Shown: positions 42,297 to 50,700 of the stretch, piece after piece
Position numbering within the stretch: position 1 is the stretch's first letter
Layout of the letters: each line of letters begins with the position of its first letter
Origin: an uncultured Pelagibacteraceae bacterium
GTDB lineage: Bacteria > Pseudomonadota > Alphaproteobacteria > Pelagibacterales > Pelagibacteraceae
Direction: 5' to 3'
Assembly (NCBI GenBank): GCA_902622245.1
Contig: CACNPC010000002.1
Location: 167,560 to 231,559, forward strand
DNA: 64,000 nucleotides
The notes under the pieces: model-generated
The model's database searches: none
What the model saw: the letters and a program-made list of their open reading frames with translations, nothing else
Told to the model about the DNA's origin: nothing
Translations under genes and position numbers: made by a program

Positions 42297-43040
42297 ATGG
42301 AGATAAATTTATTATTCTTTGTTAGCGTTGTTCCAGCTATCGTATTATATGGAATTGCTAAATCAGGTTTAGGTGGATCAATATCATTAATTTCAGTTCC
42401 ATTAATGACAGTAGTAATGCCATTAAATCAAGCACTTGCAATTATTTTACCAATATTAATTTTTTCAGACATTATTGCAGTTTATAGATTTAGAAGAGAG
42501 TTTGATTTTGGGACACTTAAATTAATAGTTCCATTTGCAGCTATTGGAATAATAATTGGCTCATTTACATTTACTTATTTTTCTGAGGATTTGCTTAAGT
42601 TAATAGTTGGAATAATGGGTTTTTTATTTTCTGGTCATTATTTTTTATTTAAAAAAGAAAAAACTATACCCGCAAAAAAAAACTTTTTTAAAGGTGCTAT
42701 TTGTTCATCCATTGCTGGTTTTTCAAGTTTTTGTGTACATGCGGGAGGAACTCCAACAAGTCTTTATTTGCTTCCACTAAGAATGAAAAAAGAAATTTAT
42801 GTTGGCACAAGAATTATTTTTTTTAGTTGTGTTAATCTAATTAAGCTTCCTTTGTATATTTATTTATCTATGATGAATTTTGACACTTTATATCAATCAG
42901 TTACTCTCTTTCCCCTAGCGCTTATTGGAATATTTATAGGTTATAAATTACTTAAAATAATTGAGGAAAATTTATTTTATAATATCATTTACGCTTTAAT
43001 TCTTGTTAGTAGTGCTAAGTTAATAATTGATTTCATTTAA
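42297..43040 (+). CDS. TauE/SafE-family sulfite/sulfonate exporter
   Basis: A 247-residue membrane protein of the TauE/SafE family. It has the two repeated halves and typical glycine-rich motifs, SGLGGSISLISVPLM near residue 22 and GFSSFCVHAGGTPTSLYLLP near residue 140. The family is known for export of sulfite, sulfoacetate and related anions, but members with other roles exist. With a taurine route in the window, sulfite release is plausible. It precedes the TPP riboswitch of the next gene. Confidence 0.85.
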   Translation: MEINLLFFVSVVPAIVLYGIAKSGLGGSISLISVPLMTVVMPLNQALAIILPILIFSDIIAVYRFRREFDFGTLKLIVPFAAIGIIIGSFTFTYFSEDLLKLIVGIMGFLFSGHYFLFKKEKTIPAKKNFFKGAICSSIAGFSSFCVHAGGTPTSLYLLPLRMKKEIYVGTRIIFFSCVNLIKLPLYIYLSMMNFDTLYQSVTLFPLALIGIFIGYKLLKIIEENLFYNIIYALILVSSAKLIIDFI

Positions 43041-43057
43041 TCTTTGAAATAAGTTGT

Positions 43058-43115
43058 AAATGGGGTGCCAGAAGGCTGAGAAATACCCTTAGAACCTGTC
43101 CGGTAATTCAGAAAG
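43058..43115 (+). promoter_or_regulatory. TPP (THI-box) riboswitch
   Basis: All thiamine pyrophosphate aptamer core elements occur in order: GGGGTGCC, GGCTGAGA, ATACCC, GAACCTG, CCGGTAAT and the final AGGGA-type segment. The last element overlaps the Shine-Dalgarno region five to ten bases before the ATG at 43121, so TPP binding should block translation. The SAR11 thiV gene is known to carry such a riboswitch. Confidence 0.93.
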
Positions 43116-43120
43116 GGAAA

Positions 43121-44551
43121 ATGAATAATTTAAATATAATCAATCAATCATCAGCAATAATTTTAATTATTTCAATTTCTCTAATATTTGTTTTTATTGG
43201 AATTTATTTTTCAAAAAAATTTAAAGGACTTAATAATTATTTAGTTGCAAACCGTTCGATTGGAACTTTATCCTTAACAACAAGTCTTGTTGCTTCAGCA
43301 CTTGGTGCTTGGATTTTATTTGGACCCGCATCAGCAGCAACATGGGGAGGAATTGGTGCAGTAATTGGCTATTCACTAGGAACTGCATTTCCACTTTTTA
43401 TTTTAATTTATCTTGGTAAAAAATTTAGAACTAGTTATCCGCAAGGCAAAAGTATTATTGAAATAATAAGATTAAGATTTGGACCAAATCTTTATAAACT
43501 TATTTTAGTTTTTTCTATTTTTTATATGACAATCTTTTTAATTGCCGAAGTTACTGCTGTAGCTTTTTTAATTAATTACATATCTGGTACTGAATTGTGG
43601 ATTACCTCTTTAATAGTAATATCATGTTCGTTACTTTACACATTGTATGGAGGGTTAAGAGCATCTTTAATCACAGATAATATTCAATTTTTTGTATTTA
43701 CAGCACTTTTAATAATTAGTTTAATTTTTATTACCTCAATTGAAACAAACGAATTTAATTTTGAAATTATTAAAAATAATAATCCGCATTTGTTAAGTTT
43801 TAGTTATCTTCCAAATTATACTGCAGGTTTAACTTTCTTTATAGCTGTTGCTGCAACTAATCTTTTTCATCAAGGTAATTGGCAGAGAGTTTATGCTGCA
43901 AAAAATTACGAGGTTTTAAAAAAAAGTTTAATATTTTCATTTTTAATAATATTACCAATAGTCTTTTTTATGGGATTTAGTGGTTTAGTGGCTATCTCCC
44001 AAGATACTAATGTCATACCTGATCTTGCATTTTTCTCAATTTTATTAAAAGAAAATTTAATAATATTTTCAGTCATTGTAATAATTTTAGCTATCTCTTT
44101 AACAATAAGCAGTATTGATACTTTAATAAATGCTATTTCAAGTTTGGTAATAGTAGATGTAGATAAGGTGTTAAATTTAAAAAATAATCATTTAAATATC
44201 TCAAAACAATTTGTTATTTTTCTTTCGGTCATAGCTTTTTTTGTTGCATCAAAAGGATTTAGTATTCTTTATTTATTCTTAATAGCAGATTTATTTTGTT
44301 GTGCGGCTGTTTTAAGTGTTTTTTATACTTTTTATTCTAAATCTTATGATGAAAAAAATGCATATGTTTCTATATTAATAGGATTAATTGCAGGACTATT
44401 ATTTTTTCCAAGTCCTGATTTTTCTAAATCAATATTATTTGGCATAATTTTGCCAATGGATTTAGCACCGTCGTATATTTCTCAATCTCTTTTATTTTGT
44501 TCTTTTATTGCGGCAACTTTATCACCAATAATTGCATGGAAATTGAAATAA
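43121..44551 (+). CDS. thiV: Sodium:solute symporter, ThiV-like HMP (thiamine pyrimidine) transporter
   Basis: A 476-residue sodium:solute symporter (SSS family) with about 13 membrane helices. Characteristic segments are the LVASALGAWILFGPASAATWGG region and the GGLRASLITDNIQ segment, which is close to the sodium-binding region. It follows a TPP riboswitch by a few bases. In SAR11, the gene in this position (thiV) is proposed to take up 4-amino-5-hydroxymethyl-2-methylpyrimidine, which these cells cannot make. The assignment is from context and family, and the ligand is not proven here. Confidence 0.9.
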   Translation: MNNLNIINQSSAIILIISISLIFVFIGIYFSKKFKGLNNYLVANRSIGTLSLTTSLVASALGAWILFGPASAATWGGIGAVIGYSLGTAFPLFILIYLGKKFRTSYPQGKSIIEIIRLRFGPNLYKLILVFSIFYMTIFLIAEVTAVAFLINYISGTELWITSLIVISCSLLYTLYGGLRASLITDNIQFFVFTALLIISLIFITSIETNEFNFEIIKNNNPHLLSFSYLPNYTAGLTFFIAVAATNLFHQGNWQRVYAAKNYEVLKKSLIFSFLIILPIVFFMGFSGLVAISQDTNVIPDLAFFSILLKENLIIFSVIVIILAISLTISSIDTLINAISSLVIVDVDKVLNLKNNHLNISKQFVIFLSVIAFFVASKGFSILYLFLIADLFCCAAVLSVFYTFYSKSYDEKNAYVSILIGLIAGLLFFPSPDFSKSILFGIILPMDLAPSYISQSLLFCSFIAATLSPIIAWKLK

Positions 44552-44592
44552 TTGATGTTTATTAAAAACATAATTATTGTATAATTTAATAA

Positions 44593-45703
44593 ATGCTCAA
44601 TTTTATATTACCATTTATTGTATTAATCGTTGTTGTTGTTTTCATTCATGAATATGGACACTATTATTTTGCAAAAAGATATGGTGTTGGTGTAACAGAT
44701 TTTTCGATAGGTTTTGGTCGGGAATTATTTGGATGGAATGATAAATCAGGGACAAGATGGAAAGTTTGTTGGATACCACTGGGTGGTTATGTAAAATTTT
44801 TCGGAGATAGGAATGTATTTTCACAAGCAGATCAAGAGGAGCTACTAAAAAAATATAGTAAAGAAGACCAACATAAATTGTTTGTAACAAAACCTCTTTA
44901 CCAAAGAGCATTAATTGTTGCTGGAGGACCATTGGCTAATTTTGTATTAGCTTTAGTCATTTTTACTTTCATATACATGTTTGCAGGTAAAGATTTTACA
45001 CCAGCTGTAATTGATGAAGTATTAAAAGATAGTCCAGCAGAAGTTGCCGGTATGCAAAAAAAATGATGTTATTATTGAAATAGATAATACAAAAGTAGAG
45101 AGTATTCTTGATGTTTCTAAATTAATAGCAATGTCAACATCAGAATTTATCGATTTTAAAGTTTCAAGATATGACCAAGAGATAATTTTTAAAGTTAAGC
45201 CAAATTTTGTTGATAGTGTTGATGAATTAGGAAACAAATTAAAGAAAAGGATGGTAGGTATTAAACTTAGTCCTTATAACAATCAAATAACACACAAAAA
45301 ACTTGGACCTGCACAAGCTTTACTTCAATCATTTAATGAAGTTTATTTTGTAACGACTTCGTCACTTAAATATCTTGGATCAATGTTTACAGGAGCAGGG
45401 GACAGCTCTCAATTGGGTGGTCCAATTAGAATTGCTAAAATTTCTGGTCAAGTAGCAGAATTTGGAATTATACCTTTTGTCAGCATGATGGCTTATATCT
45501 CAATAAGTTTAGGACTAATTAACTTATTTCCAATACCTCTATTAGATGGAGGACATCTGATGTTTTATGCATTTGAAAAAGTTTTAGGTCGTCCTTTAAG
45601 TCAAAAAACACAGGAAGGTTTTTTTCGAATCGGAATGTTTTTGTTGTTATCTTTGATGTTTTTCGCAACATTTAACGACCTTAAAGATTTAGGCTTATTT
45701 TAA
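44593..45703 (+). CDS. rseP: RIP metalloprotease RseP, interrupted by a frameshift at an A8 run
   Basis: This site-2 protease (369 residues when joined) normally cleaves regulators inside the membrane. The first half holds the zinc motif HEYGH near residue 19; the second half holds PDZ features and the LINLFPIPLLDGGHLM motif near the end. The reading frame breaks at eight adenines at 45056-45063: the first frame stops at 45066, while the second reads on from NDVIIEIDN. Removing one A joins them perfectly. Because all catalytic parts are intact, the gene may be functional through transcriptional slippage, or the break may be a sequencing error. Confidence 0.82.
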
Positions 45704-45855
45704 GGCTTTTTTAATAGCTAAAAAAACATTGTATTTATTGACTTTTTTTACCACTACATATTGTTGTTCAAAAAAAAATATATACTAAAAAAAAGCTTGA
45801 ATTTTCAATGATTTTGTTAAGTATAGTTACATAAACCTTTAAAACCGGAGCTAAA

Positions 45856-46131
45856 ATGAACAAAAAACAATTAGTAGCAAAGCTAGCTGGTTCGTTAAAT
45901 CAAAGTAAAGCTGATGCAGAGCGTACTTTTGATACTATTACGAATACTATACTAGATGCGTTGAAAAACGACGATTCTGTAAAGATTGCAGGTTTTGGTA
46001 CATATAAAGTGGCTAAAAGAAAAGCCCGAATTGGACGTAATCCAAGAACTGGAGAGCAAATCCAAATCGCTGCTTCTCAAAAGGTAAAGTTTTTACCTGC
46101 TAAAGCACTTAAAGAAGTATTTAACAAGTAA
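45856..46131 (+). CDS. hup: DNA-binding protein HU
   Basis: A 91-residue HU-family nucleoid protein. The N-terminal helices (MNKKQLVAKLAGSLNQSKADAERTFD), the glycine-rich VKIAGFGTYKVAKRKAR beta arm and the ARIGRNPRTGEQIQI segment with the DNA-intercalating proline region are intact. It binds and bends DNA without sequence preference. It is monocistronic, preceded by 150 bases of AT-rich DNA and followed by a 19-bp hairpin terminator. Confidence 0.97.
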   Translation: MNKKQLVAKLAGSLNQSKADAERTFDTITNTILDALKNDDSVKIAGFGTYKVAKRKARIGRNPRTGEQIQIAASQKVKFLPAKALKEVFNK

Positions 46132-46140
46132 ATCTCATTT

Positions 46141-46184
46141 AACAGCCTTTATTAAGAATCCTAAAATTCTTAATAAAGGCTGTT
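46141..46184 (+). terminator. Long hairpin downstream of hup
   Basis: A perfect 19-bp inverted repeat (AACAGCCTTTATTAAGAAT and its complement) with a 6-base loop starts nine bases after the hup stop. There is only a short T-rich tail (GTTTC), so it is either a terminator or a strong 3' stabiliser of the hup mRNA. Confidence 0.75.
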
Positions 46185-46280
46185 TCTACATGCAAAAACT
46201 GCATATCTATTTTTAATAACAATCATTAGTTTTTATTTATTTTAAAATTATAAGAACCTCTTTTTAACAATGGAGGTTAA

Positions 46281-47582
46281 ATGACTAAACATTTAAAAAA
46301 ACTTGTCGGTCCTTTAGTAAGTTTGTTTTTCTTACTAAATATGACAAGTGTAGGTTATGCCGAATCTACAGTCTCTGCAGAAGTTGGATTTATTTTTAAT
46401 ACATTTCTATTTTTAGTTTGTGGTTTTCTTGTCATGTTTATGGCTTGCGGATTTGCGATGCTAGAATCAGGAATGGTAACTTCAAAAAGTGTATCTGTAA
46501 TTTGTGCAAAAAATATAGGATTATTTTCTATCGCTGGAATTATGTTCTGGATGGTTGGTTATAATCTAGCATATGGAATTCCAGAAGGTGGCTATATAGG
46601 AACATTCACTCCGTGGTCTGATGCAAGTGCTGTTGATACAGGATATGCAGATGGTTCGGATTGGTATTTCCAAATGGTATTCTGTGCAACAACAGTATCA
46701 ATTGTATCTGGTACGTTAGCAGAAAGAATTAAATTATGGCCTTTCTTCTTATTTGCAGCAATTTTATCAGGAATCATTTATCCAATTGTCATGGGATGGC
46801 AGTGGGGTGGTGGCTGGTTGGCCGCTTTAGGTTTCTCTGATTTTGCTGGTTCAACTCTTGTACACTCAACTGGTGGTGCTGCAGCTTTAGCAGGTGCTAT
46901 GTTGTTAGGTGCAAGAACAGGAAGATTTGATAAATCAGGTGCAGCTAAGCCAATGAGACCATTTGCTGCTTCTTCTATACCTTTGGTAACAGTTGGAGTA
47001 TTTATTTTATGGTTAGGTTGGTTCGGTTTCAACGGTGGTTCACAACTTGCTATGGGAACTTTCGATGATGCAGTAGCTGTATCAAACATATTTATTAATA
47101 CAAACTTAGCAGCGTGTGGTGGTGTTTTAGCAGCAGCAGTAATTACTAGATTAATGTATGGTAAAACTGATGTAGTTCAAATGCTTAACGGTGCGATTGG
47201 TGGATTAGTTGCAATAACAGCTGAACCATTAGCGCCAGCACCTATAGCAGCAATATTCATCGGTGCAATCGGTGGATTGATAGTAGTGTTTGGAACAAAA
47301 CTATTATTCTCATTTAAGATTGACGATGTTGTTGGTGCAATACCAGCTCACTTATTTGCTGGAGTTTGGGGAACATTAGCTGTTCCACTAACAAACTCTG
47401 ACGCAAATTTTAGTGCACAGTTAATCGGTGTAATCTCGATCAACGCATTTGTTTTTGTAGTATCATACATTGTATGGGCAATTATGAAAAACACTATGGG
47501 TATCAGATTAAGTAAAGAGGCTGAACTGAAAGGTACAGACGTAACTGAAACTGGTGTAATAGCTTACGCTATAAGAGACTAA
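46281..47582 (+). CDS. amtB: Ammonium transporter Amt
   Basis: A 433-residue ammonium channel with about 11-12 helices. It has the family motif FQMVFCATTVSIVSGTLAERIK (near residue 130), the pore histidine region STLVHSTGGAAALAGAMLLGARTGR and the GWFGFNGGS segment. A leader peptide (VGYAES) may be cleaved. A good Shine-Dalgarno (ATGGAGGTTAA) precedes the start. It is followed by a strong terminator. No glnK gene is adjacent. Confidence 0.96.
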   Translation: MTKHLKKLVGPLVSLFFLLNMTSVGYAESTVSAEVGFIFNTFLFLVCGFLVMFMACGFAMLESGMVTSKSVSVICAKNIGLFSIAGIMFWMVGYNLAYGIPEGGYIGTFTPWSDASAVDTGYADGSDWYFQMVFCATTVSIVSGTLAERIKLWPFFLFAAILSGIIYPIVMGWQWGGGWLAALGFSDFAGSTLVHSTGGAAALAGAMLLGARTGRFDKSGAAKPMRPFAASSIPLVTVGVFILWLGWFGFNGGSQLAMGTFDDAVAVSNIFINTNLAACGGVLAAAVITRLMYGKTDVVQMLNGAIGGLVAITAEPLAPAPIAAIFIGAIGGLIVVFGTKLLFSFKIDDVVGAIPAHLFAGVWGTLAVPLTNSDANFSAQLIGVISINAFVFVVSYIVWAIMKNTMGIRLSKEAELKGTDVTETGVIAYAIRD

Positions 47583-47610
47583 ATTTAACTCCCTCCCTTA
47601 AGTTAAACTA

Positions 47611-47639
47611 AAAAGGCCCCGTAAATGGGGCCTTTTTTT
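47611..47639. terminator. Bidirectional intrinsic terminator between amt and bcp
   Basis: A 10-bp stem AAAAGGCCCC/GGGGCCTTTT with a 6-base loop is followed by T on the plus strand and, because of the leading A run, by T on the minus strand as well. It ends both convergent transcripts (amt ends 47582, bcp ends 47641). Confidence 0.93.
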
Positions 47640-47640
47640 A

Positions 47641-48090
47641 TTAAACTGTTTTTAAAAATTCTAACACTTCTTTTGCGTGGTCTTTAACTTTTACTGAACG
47701 CCACTCTTTAATAATTTTGTCATCTTTTAATAAAAATGTACTTCTTATTAATCCCATAAATTCTCTACCCATGAATTTTTTTTTACCCCAAACTTTGTAT
47801 GCTTTAATTGCTTCTTTTTTTACGTCTGCTACCAAATCAAACTTAATTTTAAATTTATCTCTAAATTTTTCATGACTTTCCATGCTATCTTTAGAAATAC
47901 CAATAACTTTACAGTCTAATTTTTTAAATTTTGAAAGTAGAGAATTGAAGTCTTTTGTTTCAACTGTGCAGCCTGGTGTATTATCTTTTGGATAGAAATA
48001 TAAAACTTTATACTTACTTTTGATTTTCTTTAGCTCTAAAAGTTTTGAATTGGTTGACGGGATTTTGAAATTAGGAGCTTTATTTGGCAT
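47641..48090 (-). CDS. bcp: Thioredoxin-dependent peroxiredoxin Bcp (PrxQ)
   Basis: A 149-residue thiol peroxidase with the catalytic motif YPKDNTPGCTVETKDF; the peroxidatic cysteine is C41. The usual resolving cysteine five residues later is threonine-valine-glutamate-threonine here, so C60 or a partner may resolve instead. It detoxifies hydroperoxides in the cytoplasm using thioredoxin. It is followed by the shared terminator. Confidence 0.92.
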   Translation of the reverse strand: MPNKAPNFKIPSTNSKLLELKKIKSKYKVLYFYPKDNTPGCTVETKDFNSLLSKFKKLDCKVIGISKDSMESHEKFRDKFKIKFDLVADVKKEAIKAYKVWGKKKFMGREFMGLIRSTFLLKDDKIIKEWRSVKVKDHAKEVLEFLKTV

Positions 48091-48133
48091 ATTTTTTCGT
48101 AGATTAAAATTTATAATGATGTATTAAACCTTT

Positions 48134-48520
48134 ATGAGCATTAAATCAGCACAAACATTAGTCGCAGAAGCTTTGACAGAAATCAAGACACTTTCCCCAG
48201 CGGAAGCATTAGAGATGGTAAACAGTGATAAATGCAATTTAATTGATATAAGAGATATTCGAGAACTTGAGAAAATGGGAAGAATAGAAAATTCTCATCA
48301 CATTCCTAGAGGAATGTTAGAGTTTTGGATGGATCCAGATAGTCCTTACTTTAAAGAAGGCAAGATAGATATGAACAAAGAAATGGTTTTATTTTGTGCA
48401 GGTGGACTAAGATCTGCACTAGCTACAAAATCATTGAAAGATATGGGGTTTGAAAAAATTTCACATATAGATGGTGGCTTTTCTCAAATGAAGAGCGGTG
48501 GCTTTAAAGTAGAGAAATAA
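48134..48520 (+). CDS. Rhodanese-domain protein
   Basis: A 128-residue single-domain rhodanese with the active-site cysteine in LFCAGGLRSALATKSLKDMG (near residue 96) and the leading DIRDIRELEKMG motif. Rhodaneses carry sulfane sulfur. The N-terminal SIKSAQTLVAEALTEIKTLSPAEALEMV helix extends the domain. It lies alone and divergent from bcp, 43 bases apart, which allows coregulation of redox and sulfur defence. Confidence 0.88.
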   Translation: MSIKSAQTLVAEALTEIKTLSPAEALEMVNSDKCNLIDIRDIRELEKMGRIENSHHIPRGMLEFWMDPDSPYFKEGKIDMNKEMVLFCAGGLRSALATKSLKDMGFEKISHIDGGFSQMKSGGFKVEK

Positions 48521-48523
48521 AAA

Positions 48524-48997
48524 TTAATCAAATAAACTTATTCTCTTTGCGAAAAAAATTCTTATCACCCAGTATATAAATAAACCTAAAGGACCAATAA
48601 AATATGTGATTATTAAAGGAAAAAAGACTAGAATTTTTGACATATAAAACCTCTGGCTATCTCTAACAATCCAAGATCCACAAAACAAATTTATAGCCAA
48701 GAAGTGCGTCCAAAATAAAATTAAAAACTCATTATTCTCAAAAAGCTCAGCAAGATCATAAAAACTTAAATATAAAATAAAGTTTTTATTAAAATCATAT
48801 CCTGCAAAAAAGAATATATATAATAGATAAACATAAACACTTGCCAAAATAAATGTTGGAATTATTGATGTAACAAATAAACCACAAACTTTAGTTTGTG
48901 GAAAAATAATAAGCATTAACCAAAAAGGTATTACACCTATATTCAACCACATATAGATCATTTCTACTGTAAAAAATGCAGATATTTGTCCAATCAT
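48524..48997 (-). CDS. ABA4-like (DUF4281) membrane protein
   Basis: A 157-residue protein with four membrane helices that matches the ABA4-like family: NIGVIPFWLMLIIFPQ at the start, LILFWTHFLAINLFCGSWIVRDSQRF in the middle and ITYFIGPLGLFIYWVIR at the end. Plant ABA4 acts in neoxanthin formation; the bacterial role is unknown. It is convergent with the rhodanese gene and divergent from recX. Confidence 0.85.
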   Translation of the reverse strand: MIGQISAFFTVEMIYMWLNIGVIPFWLMLIIFPQTKVCGLFVTSIIPTFILASVYVYLLYIFFFAGYDFNKNFILYLSFYDLAELFENNEFLILFWTHFLAINLFCGSWIVRDSQRFYMSKILVFFPLIITYFIGPLGLFIYWVIRIFFAKRISLFD

Positions 48998-49024
48998 CAG
49001 GGTTATATTATATTAAATGCAATA

Positions 49025-49588
49025 ATGATTCCTATAAAAAATAAAAAAAAAAACTTAGAAGCGACAATTGATGAAATGCGCAACTTTGCACTTAATTATG
49101 TAGAAAAATTTGCACCATCAAAACAACAGCTAAAAACATATCTTTTAAAGAAATATTTAAGATCTAAAGTTGATAACGTTAAAAGAAGCAATATTTCAGA
49201 TCTAATCGAGATTGTAGCTGAAGATTTAGAAAAATCTAAATTTATAAATGATAAATTTTATTCAGAAACAAAAGCAAAAAGTCTAATCCAAAGAGGTTCA
49301 TCAATAAATAAGATTAGAAATTATTTAATAAGTAAAGGAGTTGGAGAAAAATATATTAAAAATACAATTGAACAAATTAATGAAAATAATGAAGATCAAG
49401 ATTTTTTTTCAGCCATAAAAGTTTGTAAAAAAAAAAGAATTGGTCCTTCAAGAACTGAAGATAATAGACCTTTATTCTATAAAAAAGATATTGGTATATT
49501 AGCAAGATCTGGGTTTGATTTTGAAGTTTCCAGAAGAGTAATGGAACTAGATAAAGAGGAATATTTAAAAATTATAAATCTTCTTTAG
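49025..49588 (+). CDS. recX: Regulatory protein RecX
   Basis: A 187-residue RecX-family protein, predicted as three-helix repeats that bind and modulate RecA filaments. Family segments: RNFALNYVEKFAPSKQQLKTYLLKK, INDKFYSETKAKSLIQRGSS and KIRNYLISKGVGEKYIKNTIEQI. The start ATG at 49025 avoids a long overlap with the divergent ABA4-like gene. No recA gene is adjacent. It is highly AT-rich and lysine-rich, like the neighbourhood. It overlaps a tiny convergent gene by 17 bases. Confidence 0.85.
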   Translation: MIPIKNKKKNLEATIDEMRNFALNYVEKFAPSKQQLKTYLLKKYLRSKVDNVKRSNISDLIEIVAEDLEKSKFINDKFYSETKAKSLIQRGSSINKIRNYLISKGVGEKYIKNTIEQINENNEDQDFFSAIKVCKKKRIGPSRTEDNRPLFYKKDIGILARSGFDFEVSRRVMELDKEEYLKIINLL

Positions 49589-49721
49589 ATTTTTTATTCT
49601 TTTCTTCTAAATAATACTGAATTTTGCTTTTGATATAGTTTTTTACCATCACAAATACTATCAATCCAAAAATTGATACAGAAACTATTATAATTAATAT
49701 TATTCTTAATTGTTCACTCAT
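49572..49721 (-). CDS. Small single-helix membrane protein, 49 residues
   Basis: A 49-residue frame (ATG 49721, TAA at 49572) with one transmembrane segment (about residues 6-26, RIILIIIVSVSIFGLIVFVMV) and a charged C terminus rich in K and E. Its start overlaps the stop of the cysQ-like gene (TAATG), so translation is coupled, and it shares 17 bases with the convergent recX end. It resembles short CcmD-like or CydX-like single-span proteins only in shape. Confidence 0.55.
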   Translation of the reverse strand: MSEQLRIILIIIVSVSIFGLIVFVMVKNYIKSKIQYYLEEKNKKSKEDL

Positions 49722-50491
49722 TATATATTCTTATTTCTTTTCAGAATTATACTTGGATTTTTAAAATTTTTTTTTCCATAAAGTATCTCATTTCCCTCAA
49801 AATCTGTAACTATACCCCCTGCATTTTCAAGAATAGCATGCCCAGCTGCTATATCCCATTCACATGCTCTAGGCTCTGCAACATATCCGTCGTATTCATT
49901 TGAAGCTATTACACAAAATTTCAAAGAACTTTTCATCCTTTTAAATTCGCTAACATTCATTGTTTGATATATTTTGTTAATTTCAGGTTTTAGTTTATTT
50001 GAATATGATACAAATTTAAGTTTATTATTTGAAATTTTTGAACAGTCTAATTTTACATGTTTACCATTAATTATTTCAAATGAACAACTTTTATCATAAG
50101 AATAAAATAATCTACTTTTAGCGGGTGCATATATTATACCTGCTACTGCTCGATTATTAATTATTAAACCAGCATTTAGAGTAAATTCGTCAAGATCATT
50201 AATGTAATCATAAGTACCATCAATTGGATCTATTAGCCAAAAATTTTTTAAATCTTTCTTGGATTTATTATGACTAGTTTCTTCTGATACAATCGGTATT
50301 TGAGGAGTTAAGTCATTTATTTTTTCAGTTAAAATTCTATTAACTTCAAGATCACCATTGCTAACAGGTGTATTATCTTCCTTAATTTCTTTTATTAATC
50401 CTTTTTCCCTCAATTTTATTGAAACTTTTCCCGCATATAAAAAAGTATCAATCAGCTTTTCAATTGTTGCTTTTATTTCGATTTGTTTCAT
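49721..50491 (-). CDS. cysQ: Inositol monophosphatase-family 3',5'-bisphosphate nucleotidase, CysQ-like
   Basis: A 256-residue magnesium-dependent phosphatase. The family motifs are present: EETSHNK (metal Glu), WLIDPIDGTYDYINDLDEF (DPxDGT) and CEWDIAAGHAILENAGG near the C terminus. CysQ removes the phosphate from 3'-phosphoadenosine 5'-phosphate, a product of sulfate activation; the DPIDGTYDYINDLDEFTLN context is typical of the CysQ group. Inositol monophosphatase activity is an alternative. It follows a DUF3553 gene directly. Confidence 0.83.
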   Translation of the reverse strand: MKQIEIKATIEKLIDTFLYAGKVSIKLREKGLIKEIKEDNTPVSNGDLEVNRILTEKINDLTPQIPIVSEETSHNKSKKDLKNFWLIDPIDGTYDYINDLDEFTLNAGLIINNRAVAGIIYAPAKSRLFYSYDKSCSFEIINGKHVKLDCSKISNNKLKFVSYSNKLKPEINKIYQTMNVSEFKRMKSSLKFCVIASNEYDGYVAEPRACEWDIAAGHAILENAGGIVTDFEGNEILYGKKNFKNPSIILKRNKNI

Positions 50492-50659
50492 TTATTCTAA
50501 CTTTTCTAATTCGATATTTTTAGCATTGATAACTTTTTTTCCCACATTTTCGAAATTCACAGTTACTTTTTCTTTAATAATTGACTGTACTTGTCCTATT
50601 CCCCAATCTTTATTATTAGGATTTATAACTTTATCACCTGGTTCAAAATCTAAAATCAT
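50492..50659 (-). CDS. DUF3553 small protein, 55 residues
   Basis: A 55-residue protein with the DUF3553 pattern: [22 protein letters not shown], then [24 protein letters not shown]. This is a small beta-barrel type found in many alphaproteobacteria. It begins at ATG 50659 and its stop is one base before the cysQ-like start, so the two are coupled. Function is not established; the fold resembles SH3-like nucleic-acid-binding modules. Confidence 0.75.
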   Translation of the reverse strand: MILDFEPGDKVINPNNKDWGIGQVQSIIKEKVTVNFENVGKKVINAKNIELEKLE

Positions 50660-50700
50660 TTGATTTTACTTATAATAGAAATGAGTATAAATACCACCAC

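Noticed and set aside
45044..45237. A separate gene starting inside rseP
   Set aside because: The second frame is the direct continuation of RseP after one adenine, with PDZ and LDGG motifs, so I treat both pieces as one gene.
46141..46184. 19-bp inverted repeat as a mobile element end or dispersed repeat
   Set aside because: No second copy was noticed in the window, and its position after hup fits a terminator or stability hairpin.
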